A stretch of DNA of 64,000 nt from an uncultured Bdellovibrionales bacterium. Its GTDB lineage: Bacteria; Bdellovibrionota; Bdellovibrionia; Bdellovibrionales; Bdellovibrionaceae. A model generated the notes under the pieces. It worked only from the letters and a program-made list of their open reading frames with translations. It did not search any database and had not been told where the DNA came from. The translations under genes were made by a program, and so were the position numbers. Positions 45,171 through 54,209 of the stretch are shown piece by piece. How positions within the stretch are numbered: position 1 is the first letter of the stretch; the number at the start of each line of letters is the position of its first letter. The stretch spans positions 38,650 to 102,649 of the forward strand of contig CAIYID010000091.1 in the NCBI GenBank assembly GCA_903926205.1, in the 5' to 3' direction.

Positions 45171-45251
45171 ATAGCTACGCAGGAAAGAGTTATGAATAGC
45201 TACGCAGGAAAGAACTATGAACCAGTTACGAAGGAAAGAGTTATGAGAGTG
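45151..45251 (+). repeat. 25-bp tandem repeat carrying a ribosome site and ATG, x4
   Basis: Units at 45151-45175 and 45176-45200 are identical; 45201-45225 and 45227-45251 are diverged. Each contains AGGAAAGAGTTATG (third copy AGGAAAGAACTATG), that is, a Shine-Dalgarno sequence plus a start codon. Because the period is 25 or 26, successive ATGs fall in different frames; the second and fourth are in the flgI frame. Confidence 0.85.
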
Positions 45252-46247
45252 TTATTTCTGCTTCCCATTTTGCTTGCTGCATTCATGCAAGAGGCCCAGG
45301 CGGCTCGTTTGAAAGATATTTCAAGCATCCGTGGTGTTCGAGAAAATCAATTAGTCGGGTACGGAATTGTAGTTGGTTTAAAAGGCACGGGCGATGGTAA
45401 AGCGGAGTTCACAGCAAAATCGATGGCCCGAATGCTCGATAAATTGGGAGTGAAACTAGATAACGGTTCGGTGGAATCTAAAAACGTGGCGGCAGTGATC
45501 GTCACTGCGAAGTTGCCAGGTTTTGGAAAAGCCGGAAATCCGCTTGATATCACGGTGAGTTCGATTGGTGATGCCAGCTCCTTAGAAGGCGGCGTACTTT
45601 TACAAACGCCGCTCCGAGCAGCGAATGAGGAAGTATTCGCTGTGGCTCAAGGGTCCATTGTTTTAGGTGGCACAGATAAGGCCGTATTTACAACGGTGGG
45701 AAGAATTCCGAATGGTGCGATTATTGAACGGGACATGATTGCTGATTTTTCTTCTCGTAAAATGTTTCGCCTCACTTTGCACAACCCTGATTTTATCACG
45801 GCGGCTCGTTCCGTTTTAACCATCAATAAACAATTGGGCGGTCAGTATGCTTCAGCGAAAGATGCTGCAACAATTGATATTGTGACTCCGTTCTCCTATG
45901 AAAATCGTGGAGTGGAATTGATGGCGACGATTGAAGCCATCGAAATAAATCCGGACACTAAAGCAAGAGTTGTGATCAATGAAAGAACTGGCACCGTGAT
46001 TATTGGTGATCGTGTGAGGATTTCAAAAGTGGCTATCGCGCAAGGAAACTTGAGCGTGAAAGTTCAAAGTAAAAATCCAAAGGAGCAACCAACAGAAGAA
46101 AAAGTTGCGATCATGGATTCCGGTGTATCGGTCGGAGATCTAGTCCAGGCGCTGAATCGGCTGGGAGTCTCTCCAAAAGACCTGATAACTCTACTTCAGT
46201 CCATCAAAGCAGCTGGAGCTTTGCACGGGGAACTAGAGATTTTATGA
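45243..46247 (+). CDS. flgI: Flagellar P-ring protein FlgI
   Basis: About 334 residues from ATG 45243, which starts a clean signal peptide (MRVLFLLPILLAAFMQEAQA). ISSIRGVRENQLVGYGIVVGL and NVAAVIVTAKLPGF are FlgI motifs; ERTGTVIIGDRVRISKVA is the conserved C-terminal region. An ATG at 45192 in the same frame would add 17 residues before the signal peptide and is less likely. Builds the periplasmic ring around the rod. Confidence 0.92.
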   Translation: MRVLFLLPILLAAFMQEAQAARLKDISSIRGVRENQLVGYGIVVGLKGTGDGKAEFTAKSMARMLDKLGVKLDNGSVESKNVAAVIVTAKLPGFGKAGNPLDITVSSIGDASSLEGGVLLQTPLRAANEEVFAVAQGSIVLGGTDKAVFTTVGRIPNGAIIERDMIADFSSRKMFRLTLHNPDFITAARSVLTINKQLGGQYASAKDAATIDIVTPFSYENRGVELMATIEAIEINPDTKARVVINERTGTVIIGDRVRISKVAIAQGNLSVKVQSKNPKEQPTEEKVAIMDSGVSVGDLVQALNRLGVSPKDLITLLQSIKAAGALHGELEIL

Positions 46248-46549
46248 GAAATGCATTTCATTTTGATACGTTTTTTAATAAAATGAATTTACCACCTGCG
46301 ACAAGGATGTTGTGGGTGTTCGGGGAGGGTGAGTTAGAGATCAAGAGCCAGGGACGGTTTTTGTACTCGATTGGTTTCTCGCAGGAAACAGAAGCAATAG
46401 GTCAGCACTCGCCAAGGATTGGCGAACAAGGGCCAAAGCTTGAAAGAGAGTTAAGCGCATGGATGCGCGTGGACTCTGACTCCACTCCCCAATTTTTTTT
46501 CTTGCCACCAAATCAGGTGGTAAGTTCGGTGACAGCGAATGGCTGCTGA
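46244..46549 (+). CDS. Small protein of unknown function inside the flagellar operon
   Basis: 101 residues, fills the whole gap between flgI (ATGA overlap) and flgJ (11-bp overlap), which argues for a real coupled gene. No signal peptide or family recognised. Its codon choice (AGG, GGG, ATA) looks somewhat unlike the neighbours, so a chance open frame is not excluded. Confidence 0.45.
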   Translation: MRNAFHFDTFFNKMNLPPATRMLWVFGEGELEIKSQGRFLYSIGFSQETEAIGQHSPRIGEQGPKLERELSAWMRVDSDSTPQFFFLPPNQVVSSVTANGC

Positions 46550-47318
46550 TCCCGTCAATCTCAAAACAGCGGCGATTGGTCTGCAAAGAAAATTAGACCC
46601 GTCAGCAGCAGATAAAAAGTTGCGTGATGTTGCACAACTTTATGAAGAACAATTTCTTCGTGAAATGGTCAAGGCCATGCGTGGAACGGTTCCCGACGGT
46701 GGCTTAGTGAAAGTGAGCCAAGGAGAAACCATCTATCGCGAGCAGCTTGATCAAAACTATGTAGAGCAATGGGGTAAACAAGGCGGCCTTGGTTTACAAA
46801 AATTAATTTACGATCAACTCATCGATAAATTTGGTTCGAAGATGGGATTGAAGACGCCTGAGCAAGCTCCGGCGGGACCGATTGCTCTTGATCCAAAATC
46901 AAATTTGAATAATCCCTTTTCAGTGCGAGCCACTCCTTCGGCGAATAATAAAAATGTGAGTTTTGAATTTCATAAAGCTCAACCTTCGGATGATCTTCTA
47001 GCAAAGTCTGAACTTAAAGCACCAGAGTTTAAGGCTACAGACGCTAGGGCGCTGGAGATTAAAGCGCCTTGGACTGGGCAAATTTTGGGTTCTTATCAAA
47101 TCAACCCCAGCGAGTATGTTGTCGAAATGTCCCATAACAATGGGCTTAAAAGTCAGTTGGTTTTCCGCGGAAGCCTTGCGAACTCTTCCTCTGAGACCGG
47201 GGTCCTTGGCCCAAGGTCTGTGCAAGCTGGTGAGAACATTGGACTATTAAGTCCTGAAGCAAAAAGCTTTTTCTGGACCGTAGGACCATCGGATAGAAAT
47301 CAACCTGTCTCAGAATGA
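46539..47318 (+). CDS. flgJ: FlgJ-like rod chaperone with LytM-like C-terminus
   Basis: 259 residues. The first 105 (DVAQLYEEQFLREMVKAMRGTVPDGG) are the FlgJ rod-binding domain; the muramidase domain of E. coli FlgJ is absent. Residues about 165-255 (APWTGQILGSYQIN..., VQAGENIGLLSPEAKSFFWTV) resemble the M23/LytM peptidase fold, but the zinc-binding HxH is not seen, so this part may be structural or inactive. The domain call is by eye. Confidence 0.72.
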   Translation: MAADPVNLKTAAIGLQRKLDPSAADKKLRDVAQLYEEQFLREMVKAMRGTVPDGGLVKVSQGETIYREQLDQNYVEQWGKQGGLGLQKLIYDQLIDKFGSKMGLKTPEQAPAGPIALDPKSNLNNPFSVRATPSANNKNVSFEFHKAQPSDDLLAKSELKAPEFKATDARALEIKAPWTGQILGSYQINPSEYVVEMSHNNGLKSQLVFRGSLANSSSETGVLGPRSVQAGENIGLLSPEAKSFFWTVGPSDRNQPVSE

Positions 47319-47379
47319 TTTGGTCCCATTTGTCCCAATATGATACACTGAGAATGTAGTTATTAATACGGAGGCGCCT

Positions 47380-47709
47380 ATGAAAATTACTCATGATAAA
47401 GTCGGACAAAATCTGAATTTGACTGACTCTCGCAAGGCTGAAAAAACCGACAAATCAAAGGCATCAAAAATTGGTGATGATAAATTGTCCGCATTGGACT
47501 CCAGTGTGAGTTCTGACTCTGCCTCTCGAGTTAATCTTTCAGAACGCGCACAAGACATTAAGCGAATAAAAGAATTAGCGACAGCCGCACCTGATATTCG
47601 AGAAGACCGCGTGGCAGAGTTGCAAAAAATGATTGATGGTGGAAAATACAAAGTTGATGCAAAAGATATCGCCGACAAGATGGTTGATGAAGAAGCGCAG
47701 TGGAGCTGA
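47380..47709 (+). CDS. flgM: Anti-sigma-28 factor FlgM
   Basis: 109 residues. The C-terminal half (RVNLSERAQDIKRIKELATAAPDIREDRVAELQKMID) is the FlgM domain, which holds FliA until hook completion; the N-terminal half is disordered and Ser/Asp-rich. GGAGG precedes the ATG. Confidence 0.88.
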   Translation: MKITHDKVGQNLNLTDSRKAEKTDKSKASKIGDDKLSALDSSVSSDSASRVNLSERAQDIKRIKELATAAPDIREDRVAELQKMIDGGKYKVDAKDIADKMVDEEAQWS

Positions 47710-47805
47710 GCTTAGTGATCGGCTCAGTGGAGCAGATCACGTTTGTTGAATGAGGTGAATCGGCGGAGCTGATCCCTAACGTACAAATGCCAGGATGGCA
47801 GAAAA

Positions 47806-48351
47806 ATGATGAACGTAGAAAACATTCAGACGAAGCAAATTACGCAACCAACTCATTACTCGAGCTTAGTTCAAGTTTTGGGCGAGTTGGCGGAGCTCTA
47901 TGAAAATCTTCTGACGGTTCTTCAAACTGAAAAATCATATTTAATTCATGCTGAGATTGAAAAACTTGTTGAGAATAATCGAGCTAAAGAAGCCTTGCTT
48001 TACAAGATTCGTTACATGGATCGTCGTCGCCAAAAGATAGCTTCCGAATTTGCAATCAGTTTAGGTTTGCCGCCAGAAGAATTGCGTTTGCTTGAAATTG
48101 CAAAAAAACTGAAAGGGAATGAAGCTGAAAACTTGAGATCCATCCATAAAACTTTGAATATGCAAGTGGAACGTGCGGTCGATTTCAATCGTGAAAATGA
48201 AGGCTACGCGCACTCAGCTTTGAAAACGCTCGATGGCGCAATCAAAGATATTCAACAAAGCGTCACGGTAAAACCAACCTATGGAAATAAGGGTCAGATG
48301 GCGGGCAGCCACGAGTCCAACGCAGGTAACTTTGTGAGCAAGGAGGCCTGA
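47806..48351 (+). CDS. flgN: Flagellar chaperone FlgN
   Basis: 181 residues, mostly helical. LAELYENLLTVLQTEKSYLIHAEIEKLVENNRAKEALLYKIR is the FlgN core that binds FlgK and FlgL before export; both follow. The 96-bp gap before it has short dyads and repeated GGA triplets but no ORF. Confidence 0.8.
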   Translation: MMNVENIQTKQITQPTHYSSLVQVLGELAELYENLLTVLQTEKSYLIHAEIEKLVENNRAKEALLYKIRYMDRRRQKIASEFAISLGLPPEELRLLEIAKKLKGNEAENLRSIHKTLNMQVERAVDFNRENEGYAHSALKTLDGAIKDIQQSVTVKPTYGNKGQMAGSHESNAGNFVSKEA

Positions 48352-48381
48352 ACGGCCTAGAAAGGTTATTTCAGGAAAAGC

Positions 48382-49788
48382 ATGGGTAAAATTCACTCGA
48401 TGATGGACATTGGAAAACGGACGATGCAGAACAGCCAGACGGCTCTGCAAACCGTTGCCCATAACATCGCCAATAAAACGACCGAGGGCTATTCTCGTCA
48501 ACGAGTGGATCAGGTCACCGCGCCACCAGTGAGCGAAGGACGCTTGCAACTCGGAATGGGTGCTCGGGCCGCTCAAGTCAGTCGTATCAACAATCCATTC
48601 TTGGATAAACAATTACAAAATGAAACAGGCATCATGGGTTACCATGAGGCTCAAGCTGAAACCATGGGTCGGGTTGAGCAAGTTTTTAATGAACAAATGA
48701 ACAAAGGCCTTAACCAGTACATGACAGATTTTTATAATTCGTTTCGTGAACTTTCGAATAATCCAGAAAGCAATACGACTCGTGTGATGGTCAGAGAAGC
48801 GGCGAGTGCGTTAGCGAACGATTTTCATCGAGTCGATTCTCAATTGGAAAAGGTACAAAAAGGCATCGACATGGATGTGACTCAACATGTGGATGAAATT
48901 AATAAAATGTCTCGAGAGATTGCGTCTCTCAATGAAAAGATTGCTTCAGTGGAAATTCAAGGGAACCCTGCCAATGATTCTCGTGACCGTCGGGATGTCT
49001 TGCTCAAACATTTGCATGAGAAAGTTGATATTCGAGTGGCTGAGGGAGATAGCGGGATGCTCACCGTTTCAACGGCGGGCAATGCCCTTTTAGTTTCTGG
49101 CTTGGATTCGATGGAATTAAAAACGCAATTGCATCCTGAGACCAAGCGCACGGAGATATATTATTCACCGGCAGGCTTGGCGAAGCCTTTCGATATCACA
49201 GATAGAATTAAGGGCGGAAAACTGGGTGGAAGTCTTGAGATTCGTGATAAATTAGTGCCAGATTTGCGTGAGCAGGTCGATCACCTTGCCGAAACTTTTG
49301 CGAACGAAGTGAATGCGGCTCACTTGCGTGGTTATGATCGTTCAGGCCGTCAAGGAAATGCTTTTTTTGAGTTTTCAGAAGGTGAGTTTGGCTCTGCTTC
49401 AAATATCAAATTAGCGGATTCTGTGGCCAATGATGTGACCAGAATTGCGGCGGCGGCGAAGCCTGGCGCTCCAGGAGATAACACGGTCGCCAATGTGATT
49501 TCTATGTTGCAGTTCAAAGAAAATATGGATGGTTCGACGATGGATAATTTCTACACGGCACAAGTAGGTCGTGTGGGAGTAGCGGCAAACCGCGCGGTGA
49601 AATCGAAAGAAGCACAAGCCAGTATTTTAGAACAAGTGAATACTCTTCGCGAGAGCACCAGTGGTGTTAGTTTGGATGAAGAGGCGACGAAAATGATTGA
49701 GTTTCAAAAAGCCTTTGACGCCTCTGCAAGATTGATTCGCACGGCGGATGAAATGTTTGATACAGTTCTAAGCTTAAAACATATGTAG
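48382..49788 (+). CDS. flgK: Hook-associated protein 1 FlgK
   Basis: 468 residues. NKTTEGYSRQRVDQ-type start, NEQMNKGLNQYMTDFYNSFRELSNNPES and the C-terminal EEATKMIEFQKAFDASARLI. First hook-filament junction protein. Shorter than E. coli FlgK (547), consistent with a smaller variable domain. Confidence 0.92.
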   Translation: MGKIHSMMDIGKRTMQNSQTALQTVAHNIANKTTEGYSRQRVDQVTAPPVSEGRLQLGMGARAAQVSRINNPFLDKQLQNETGIMGYHEAQAETMGRVEQVFNEQMNKGLNQYMTDFYNSFRELSNNPESNTTRVMVREAASALANDFHRVDSQLEKVQKGIDMDVTQHVDEINKMSREIASLNEKIASVEIQGNPANDSRDRRDVLLKHLHEKVDIRVAEGDSGMLTVSTAGNALLVSGLDSMELKTQLHPETKRTEIYYSPAGLAKPFDITDRIKGGKLGGSLEIRDKLVPDLREQVDHLAETFANEVNAAHLRGYDRSGRQGNAFFEFSEGEFGSASNIKLADSVANDVTRIAAAAKPGAPGDNTVANVISMLQFKENMDGSTMDNFYTAQVGRVGVAANRAVKSKEAQASILEQVNTLRESTSGVSLDEEATKMIEFQKAFDASARLIRTADEMFDTVLSLKHM

Positions 49789-49803
49789 GAGTGACGAGAT
49801 AAA

Positions 49804-50889
49804 ATGCGTGTGACGGATAAAATGGGTTTTAATCAGGTGATCGGTAATCTCCAAAAGAACAGAGGAGATATGGCCGACCTGCAAAACCAAGCCGCCATTC
49901 AAAAACGAGTGACGAAGCCTTCGGATGATCCCGTTGGTGCCACACGGGTCCTTGGTTATCGCACTGAGGAGCGTGCGAGTGATCAGTTCATTAAAAATAC
50001 GGCAATTGCGCGCAATTTTTTAGATTTTACAGATGTGTCCTTGAATGAGGTTTCGGAAGTTTTAATGCGCATGAAAGAGCTCGCGGTGGGGCAAGCCAAT
50101 GATGCGGGTGCGAGTTCAGATACTCGTCGAACAGTGGCTGAAGAGGTGGGACAGACCTATCAACAAATGTTGCAAATTGCCAATCGAAAGCTTGGTGATC
50201 GTTATATTTTCGGTGGTATGCAAACCACTCAGCAGCCTTTCGATCATGAGGGAAATTACAGCGGCGACGATGGCGATATTAAGTTGCATGTAAATAAAGA
50301 TGCTTTTTTGGCAATGAATTTGCCTGGTGTGAAAGTGTTCCTTGGTCAAGGAGTTGGAAATGACGGTTTTATTCGTGAGACCGAAGAGGTTCCGCGAAAT
50401 ACCGAACAGCTCGAAAAATTTCAAATGGACGAAAATCAAAGAGCTCATCAAAACCAAGAAAATCAACAACACCAAGTCCGAGTTCGAGGACCAGCTAATG
50501 ATAGTCATCGTGGTGAGCAAGCCTTTAAGTCAGAAATTAAGGCGGATACTTCAGGGGTTAATATTCTTGATACCGTCAAAAAGTTCGAAATTGCTCTGCG
50601 CGTAAATGACAAAACAGAAATTCAAGAGGCTATCGATGACTTTGATCGTGCCATCAGCCAAGTAATTAACGCTAGGGCTCAAGTTGGAGCTCGAATACAA
50701 GTTCTTAACCACTCTGAAAATAGTTTACGTCAAAATATAGTGGACAATAAAACAACTGCGTCACAAGTCGAGGACGTGGATCTTTTTCAAGTGGCTAGTG
50801 ATATGAACAAAGCAGACAGCGCGTTGAAAGCGTCTTTAGAAACTTCCGGAAAAATCATCACTCCTAGTCTACTTGACTTTCTAAAATAG
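49804..50889 (+). CDS. flgL: Hook-associated protein 3 FlgL
   Basis: 361 residues. N-terminal KRVTKPSDDPVGATRVLGYRTEE and C-terminal flagellin-like helices (SQVEDVDLFQVASDMNKADSALKA). A Gln/Asn/His-rich insert of about 35 residues (HQNQENQQHQVRVRG) breaks the middle domain. Second hook-filament junction protein. Confidence 0.9.
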   Translation: MRVTDKMGFNQVIGNLQKNRGDMADLQNQAAIQKRVTKPSDDPVGATRVLGYRTEERASDQFIKNTAIARNFLDFTDVSLNEVSEVLMRMKELAVGQANDAGASSDTRRTVAEEVGQTYQQMLQIANRKLGDRYIFGGMQTTQQPFDHEGNYSGDDGDIKLHVNKDAFLAMNLPGVKVFLGQGVGNDGFIRETEEVPRNTEQLEKFQMDENQRAHQNQENQQHQVRVRGPANDSHRGEQAFKSEIKADTSGVNILDTVKKFEIALRVNDKTEIQEAIDDFDRAISQVINARAQVGARIQVLNHSENSLRQNIVDNKTTASQVEDVDLFQVASDMNKADSALKASLETSGKIITPSLLDFLK

Positions 50890-50943
50890 AAAATATAGCT
50901 ACAGTTTTCCGATTTAACACCGATAGGATGTCTGAGGTGACTT

Positions 50944-51171
50944 ATGCTCGTACTTACACGGAAGTTGGGTGAAAGCATTGCAATTGATGACCACATAAAG
51001 ATTCGTGTGGTTCAAATCAAAGGCAAGCAAGTTCGCTTGGGTATTGAAGCTCCCAAAGAGACTAAAATTCATCGCGAAGAAGTATATCTTGCGATACAGG
51101 ATACTAATAAAGAATCATCCACAGTTAGTTCTGAGGCGACTCGATCAATATCGAGAATGCTAAAGCCATAA
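50944..51171 (+). CDS. csrA: Carbon storage regulator CsrA
   Basis: 75 residues. MLVLTRKLGESIAIDDHIKIRVV is the CsrA start and EEVYLAIQ the conserved core. RNA-binding translational repressor or activator; next to fliW, its antagonist, as in many flagellated bacteria. The leader holds GGAUG and GAGG, possible autoregulation. Confidence 0.95.
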   Translation: MLVLTRKLGESIAIDDHIKIRVVQIKGKQVRLGIEAPKETKIHREEVYLAIQDTNKESSTVSSEATRSISRMLKP

Positions 51172-51358
51172 CAGAGTGCGGTACGTTTTTTAATAGACCA
51201 CTCAATAGGTTTTTTTGACGCGTTACTCTGCCGCGACCAAAGTCTAGATATTTTCATTTATTCCCCTTTTTTTTGTCTTGCTGTGTCTCATGTATCGGTG
51301 CATCCTTAAAATGTAGGGCACTGGAATACAAATCACTCAAGAGTGGTTTGAGTGGGGG

Positions 51359-51898
51359 ATGAGCGTGATCATACAGACAAGCCGTTTTGGGCAAGTTCAG
51401 TTTCAAGGAGAAGACGTTCTTAATTTTCCGGAAGGAATTTTGGGATTTAGCGAATTGAAGCGATTCGTCCTCGTTGACGATCCAACAGATGAAATTTTTG
51501 TCTGGCTGCAATCTTGTGATGAAGCTGCCATTGCCTTCCCAGTTTTGGAGCCAGAGCTTTTCACTGAAAACTACAAGGTGACTCTTTCAAAAACTGACCA
51601 AGAATCATTGAAACTTAAAAATGACGATAAATATCGATCATTTACTATCGTAACCATTCCTGATGATCCAACGAAAATGACAGCCAATTTAAAAGCTCCG
51701 GTGGTTGTCAACGTCGCCCAAAAACAGGCTCGTCAGTGTGTTCTTCAGGATAATAATCTGGCTATTCGTGAGCCAATTTTCCATAAACTGCAACAGCGAG
51801 TGGTTGCACATCCTGAGCAATCGATCAAAAGTCAAAGTGCTGGGTTCGACGGAGCAGTGCGCTTGCCAGCGGAGCGCCCTGCTGAAAACACGCTTTAA
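51359..51898 (+). CDS. fliW: Flagellar assembly factor and CsrA antagonist FliW
   Basis: 179 residues. RFGQVQFQGEDVLNFPEGILGFSELKRFVLVDD is the FliW core. The ATG 51359 lies inside a G-run; GTG 51365 has GGGGG 6 bases upstream and may be the real start. FliW binds CsrA and flagellin, coupling motility to assembly. Confidence 0.9.
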   Translation: MSVIIQTSRFGQVQFQGEDVLNFPEGILGFSELKRFVLVDDPTDEIFVWLQSCDEAAIAFPVLEPELFTENYKVTLSKTDQESLKLKNDDKYRSFTIVTIPDDPTKMTANLKAPVVVNVAQKQARQCVLQDNNLAIREPIFHKLQQRVVAHPEQSIKSQSAGFDGAVRLPAERPAENTL

Positions 51899-51921
51899 TC
51901 GCCAGTACGAGTTTTCATTTC

Positions 51922-53109
51922 TCAGTAATGATTTTGGTCTTTTGAAGATTCAATAGCTAATCGTTTAGACGCCTTTACACCTAACTCGCGGAGCTGATCC
52001 ACTTGTCGTAAGAGGTTGCCTCTACCGTCTTTGAGTTTCGACATGACTCCATCATAAGAATTTTTTGCGTCGTCGAATTTTTTACCCATTAATTCCAAGT
52101 CAGTTACTAAGCCAACAAATTTATCATAAAGAGCGCCACCTTTTTCTGCGATTTCCATGGCGTTACGCTCTTGTCGCTCGGTTTTCCAGAGGGCAGAAAC
52201 CATTTTCAAAGTGACCAACAATGTTGTTGGGCTGACGATGGCGATTCGTTTGTCCCAAGCTTCTTGTTGCAACTCAGGTCGCACTTTAAAGGCAACGGCA
52301 AAGGCGGGCTCGAGGGGCATAAATAAAATGACGAAATCAGGAGATATGAGTTTGTCGGCAGTGTGATATTTTTTTGCCGCTAAAAGGTCCACATGACGTT
52401 TAAGACTATCGGAATGCAATTTTGCAAAGCGTTCCTTGTCTTCATTACTTTCGCTGTTCACGTATTGATCGTAAGCCGTTAGGGAGACTTTTGAATCAAT
52501 AATGATATGTTTTCCCTCGGGAAGATGAATGATCACATCAGGACGAATGATCGTGCCATCCTCGTTTTTAAGAGAGCTTTCGATTCCTTGAACAAGATAC
52601 TCAACCCCTTTTCTCAATCCGGATTTCTCCAAAATGCTTTCAAGAATCATTTCGCCCCAAGCGCCTTGGGTTCGATTGTCTCCACGAAGAGCCTTGGTTA
52701 GGCTTTCTGCTTCGTTTGACATTTTTAAATTCAACTGCATGAGTTGTTGGAGCTCGCCACGCAAAGTTCCGCGCTCAGTTCGCTCTTGAGAGTAGGAATC
52801 TTCGACTTTTTTCTCAAAATCTTTTAAGCGTTCTTTGAAGGGCTCTAACAGCTGTGATAAATCTTTCACACTTTGACTTTGAAAGCGTGTGGATTTTTCT
52901 TCAAAAATTCTTGAGGCTAAAAGTTCAAATTTTTCAGCCATTAATTCCGAATTTTTTTGATTCTGTTCGGTTTGTCCTTTTAAAACCTGAAGTTCGGTGT
53001 CTTTAGCGAACAATTGAGCTTTCAGCTGATTATTTGCTCGATAGGCAATGAATCCAATTAAGAGAGTAGCGAGAGTAAAACCGGTAATAAAAAATAAAGT
53101 AAATTCCAT
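51922..53109 (-). CDS. rmuC: DNA recombination protein RmuC
   Basis: About 395 residues. An N-terminal membrane helix (LFFITGFTLATLLIGFIAY), a long coiled coil, then TQGAWGEMILESILEKSGL, PEGKHIIIDSKVSLTAYDQYV and DFVILFMPLEPAF, all RmuC motifs. ATG 53109 begins at the helix; 53133 is also possible. RmuC limits DNA inversions; mechanism unclear. Confidence 0.88.
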   Translation of the reverse strand: MEFTLFFITGFTLATLLIGFIAYRANNQLKAQLFAKDTELQVLKGQTEQNQKNSELMAEKFELLASRIFEEKSTRFQSQSVKDLSQLLEPFKERLKDFEKKVEDSYSQERTERGTLRGELQQLMQLNLKMSNEAESLTKALRGDNRTQGAWGEMILESILEKSGLRKGVEYLVQGIESSLKNEDGTIIRPDVIIHLPEGKHIIIDSKVSLTAYDQYVNSESNEDKERFAKLHSDSLKRHVDLLAAKKYHTADKLISPDFVILFMPLEPAFAVAFKVRPELQQEAWDKRIAIVSPTTLLVTLKMVSALWKTERQERNAMEIAEKGGALYDKFVGLVTDLELMGKKFDDAKNSYDGVMSKLKDGRGNLLRQVDQLRELGVKASKRLAIESSKDQNHY

Positions 53110-53282
53110 TCGTTTGGTTTGCCATGGGAACATCAGGCCGTCACTAGAATTGCTTTGCTAAGAATTTGCAGGCTGGGAATGCGCGTTACTAGTCTTGAAA
53201 ATCCCGTGGAATTTGGTCGTCATCAGAGTATTTTTTTGTTAAAAAGTGTGGAAAATTTCAATAAATAAATAGGACTTAATAC

Positions 53283-54209
53283 GTGCAAGTTGTAAACGAA
53301 AAAAGAAGCAACGAAAAAATCTCTTTGGCTTCTCATTTGAAATATTGGTTGATGGCTTTTCGACCAAAAACTTTAACGGCGGCTTTAGTGCCGGTGATCG
53401 CCGCGACGGCTTTGATCAAAGCTCTGCAATTTCCTATTCAATGGTGGATTTCCGGTTTGGCCTTAGCTGCCAGTTTATTTATCCAAATCGGAACAAATTT
53501 AGTGAACGATGCTGTTGATTTTAAAAAGGGAGCCGACAACGCTGATCGCATCGGTCCGAAAAGAGTCACCCAGGCTGGAGTTTTTTCTTCGGGTTCAGTC
53601 TTGGGGCTTGCGGCGCTTTTTTTCCTTCTCGCGGTTATTTGTGGAATTCCCTTGGTGATCCAAGGGGGTTGGCCAATTTTTTGGATTGGAATTATTTCTG
53701 TTCTGTGTGGCTATGCTTACACCGCGGGGCCTTTTCCTTTAGCCTACAAAGGAATGGGCGATTTTTTTGTTATTCTTTTTTTTGGTGTCATCGCTGTCAG
53801 CGGGCTTGTTTATTTGCAGATTCATGAGTGGCGTATTGAAGCTTTCGTGTTGGGATTGCAAGTGGGATTTCATTGCACAGTTTTAATTGCCGTCAATAAT
53901 CTTCGCGATGTTGAAGGGGATCTATTAGTGAATAAAAGAACTTTACCCGTTCGATTTGGAAAGCGGTTTGCCCGCAATGAAATTGCTGTTTTGAGTTTTG
54001 TGCCTTTTCTCTTTCTGACTTATTGGCTTCAATTGGGTTTTGGTTGGTTTTTATTATTACCACTTTTATCATTGCCCTTGGCAATTCGTTTGGTGAAAAA
54101 AGTTTTTGTTACTGAGCCGAGCGTTGTTTATAATTCCTTTTTAGCGCAAGCGGCAGGGCTACATGTGAGCTTCGGCGTTTTGCTCTCACTAGGGCTTGTT
54201 TTATGCTGA
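53283..54209 (+). CDS. menA: 1,4-dihydroxy-2-naphthoate polyprenyltransferase MenA
   Basis: 308 residues from GTG 53283. NLVNDAVDFKKGADNADRIGPKRV is the metal-binding NDxxDxxxD motif of MenA, with CGYAYTAGPFPLAYKG and VNNLRDVEGDLLVNKRTLPVRFG downstream. It attaches the polyprenyl tail to DHNA. Overlaps menC by 7 bp; first gene of the men block. Confidence 0.92.
   Translation: MQVVNEKRSNEKISLASHLKYWLMAFRPKTLTAALVPVIAATALIKALQFPIQWWISGLALAASLFIQIGTNLVNDAVDFKKGADNADRIGPKRVTQAGVFSSGSVLGLAALFFLLAVICGIPLVIQGGWPIFWIGIISVLCGYAYTAGPFPLAYKGMGDFFVILFFGVIAVSGLVYLQIHEWRIEAFVLGLQVGFHCTVLIAVNNLRDVEGDLLVNKRTLPVRFGKRFARNEIAVLSFVPFLFLTYWLQLGFGWFLLLPLLSLPLAIRLVKKVFVTEPSVVYNSFLAQAAGLHVSFGVLLSLGLVLC

Noticed and set aside
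45192..45242. 17-residue N-terminal extension of FlgI
   Set aside because: It would precede a complete signal peptide beginning at 45243, and it consists of translated repeat units.
50885..50943. Sigma-28 promoter before csrA
   Set aside because: CCGAT motifs occur, but no TAAA is at the right distance.
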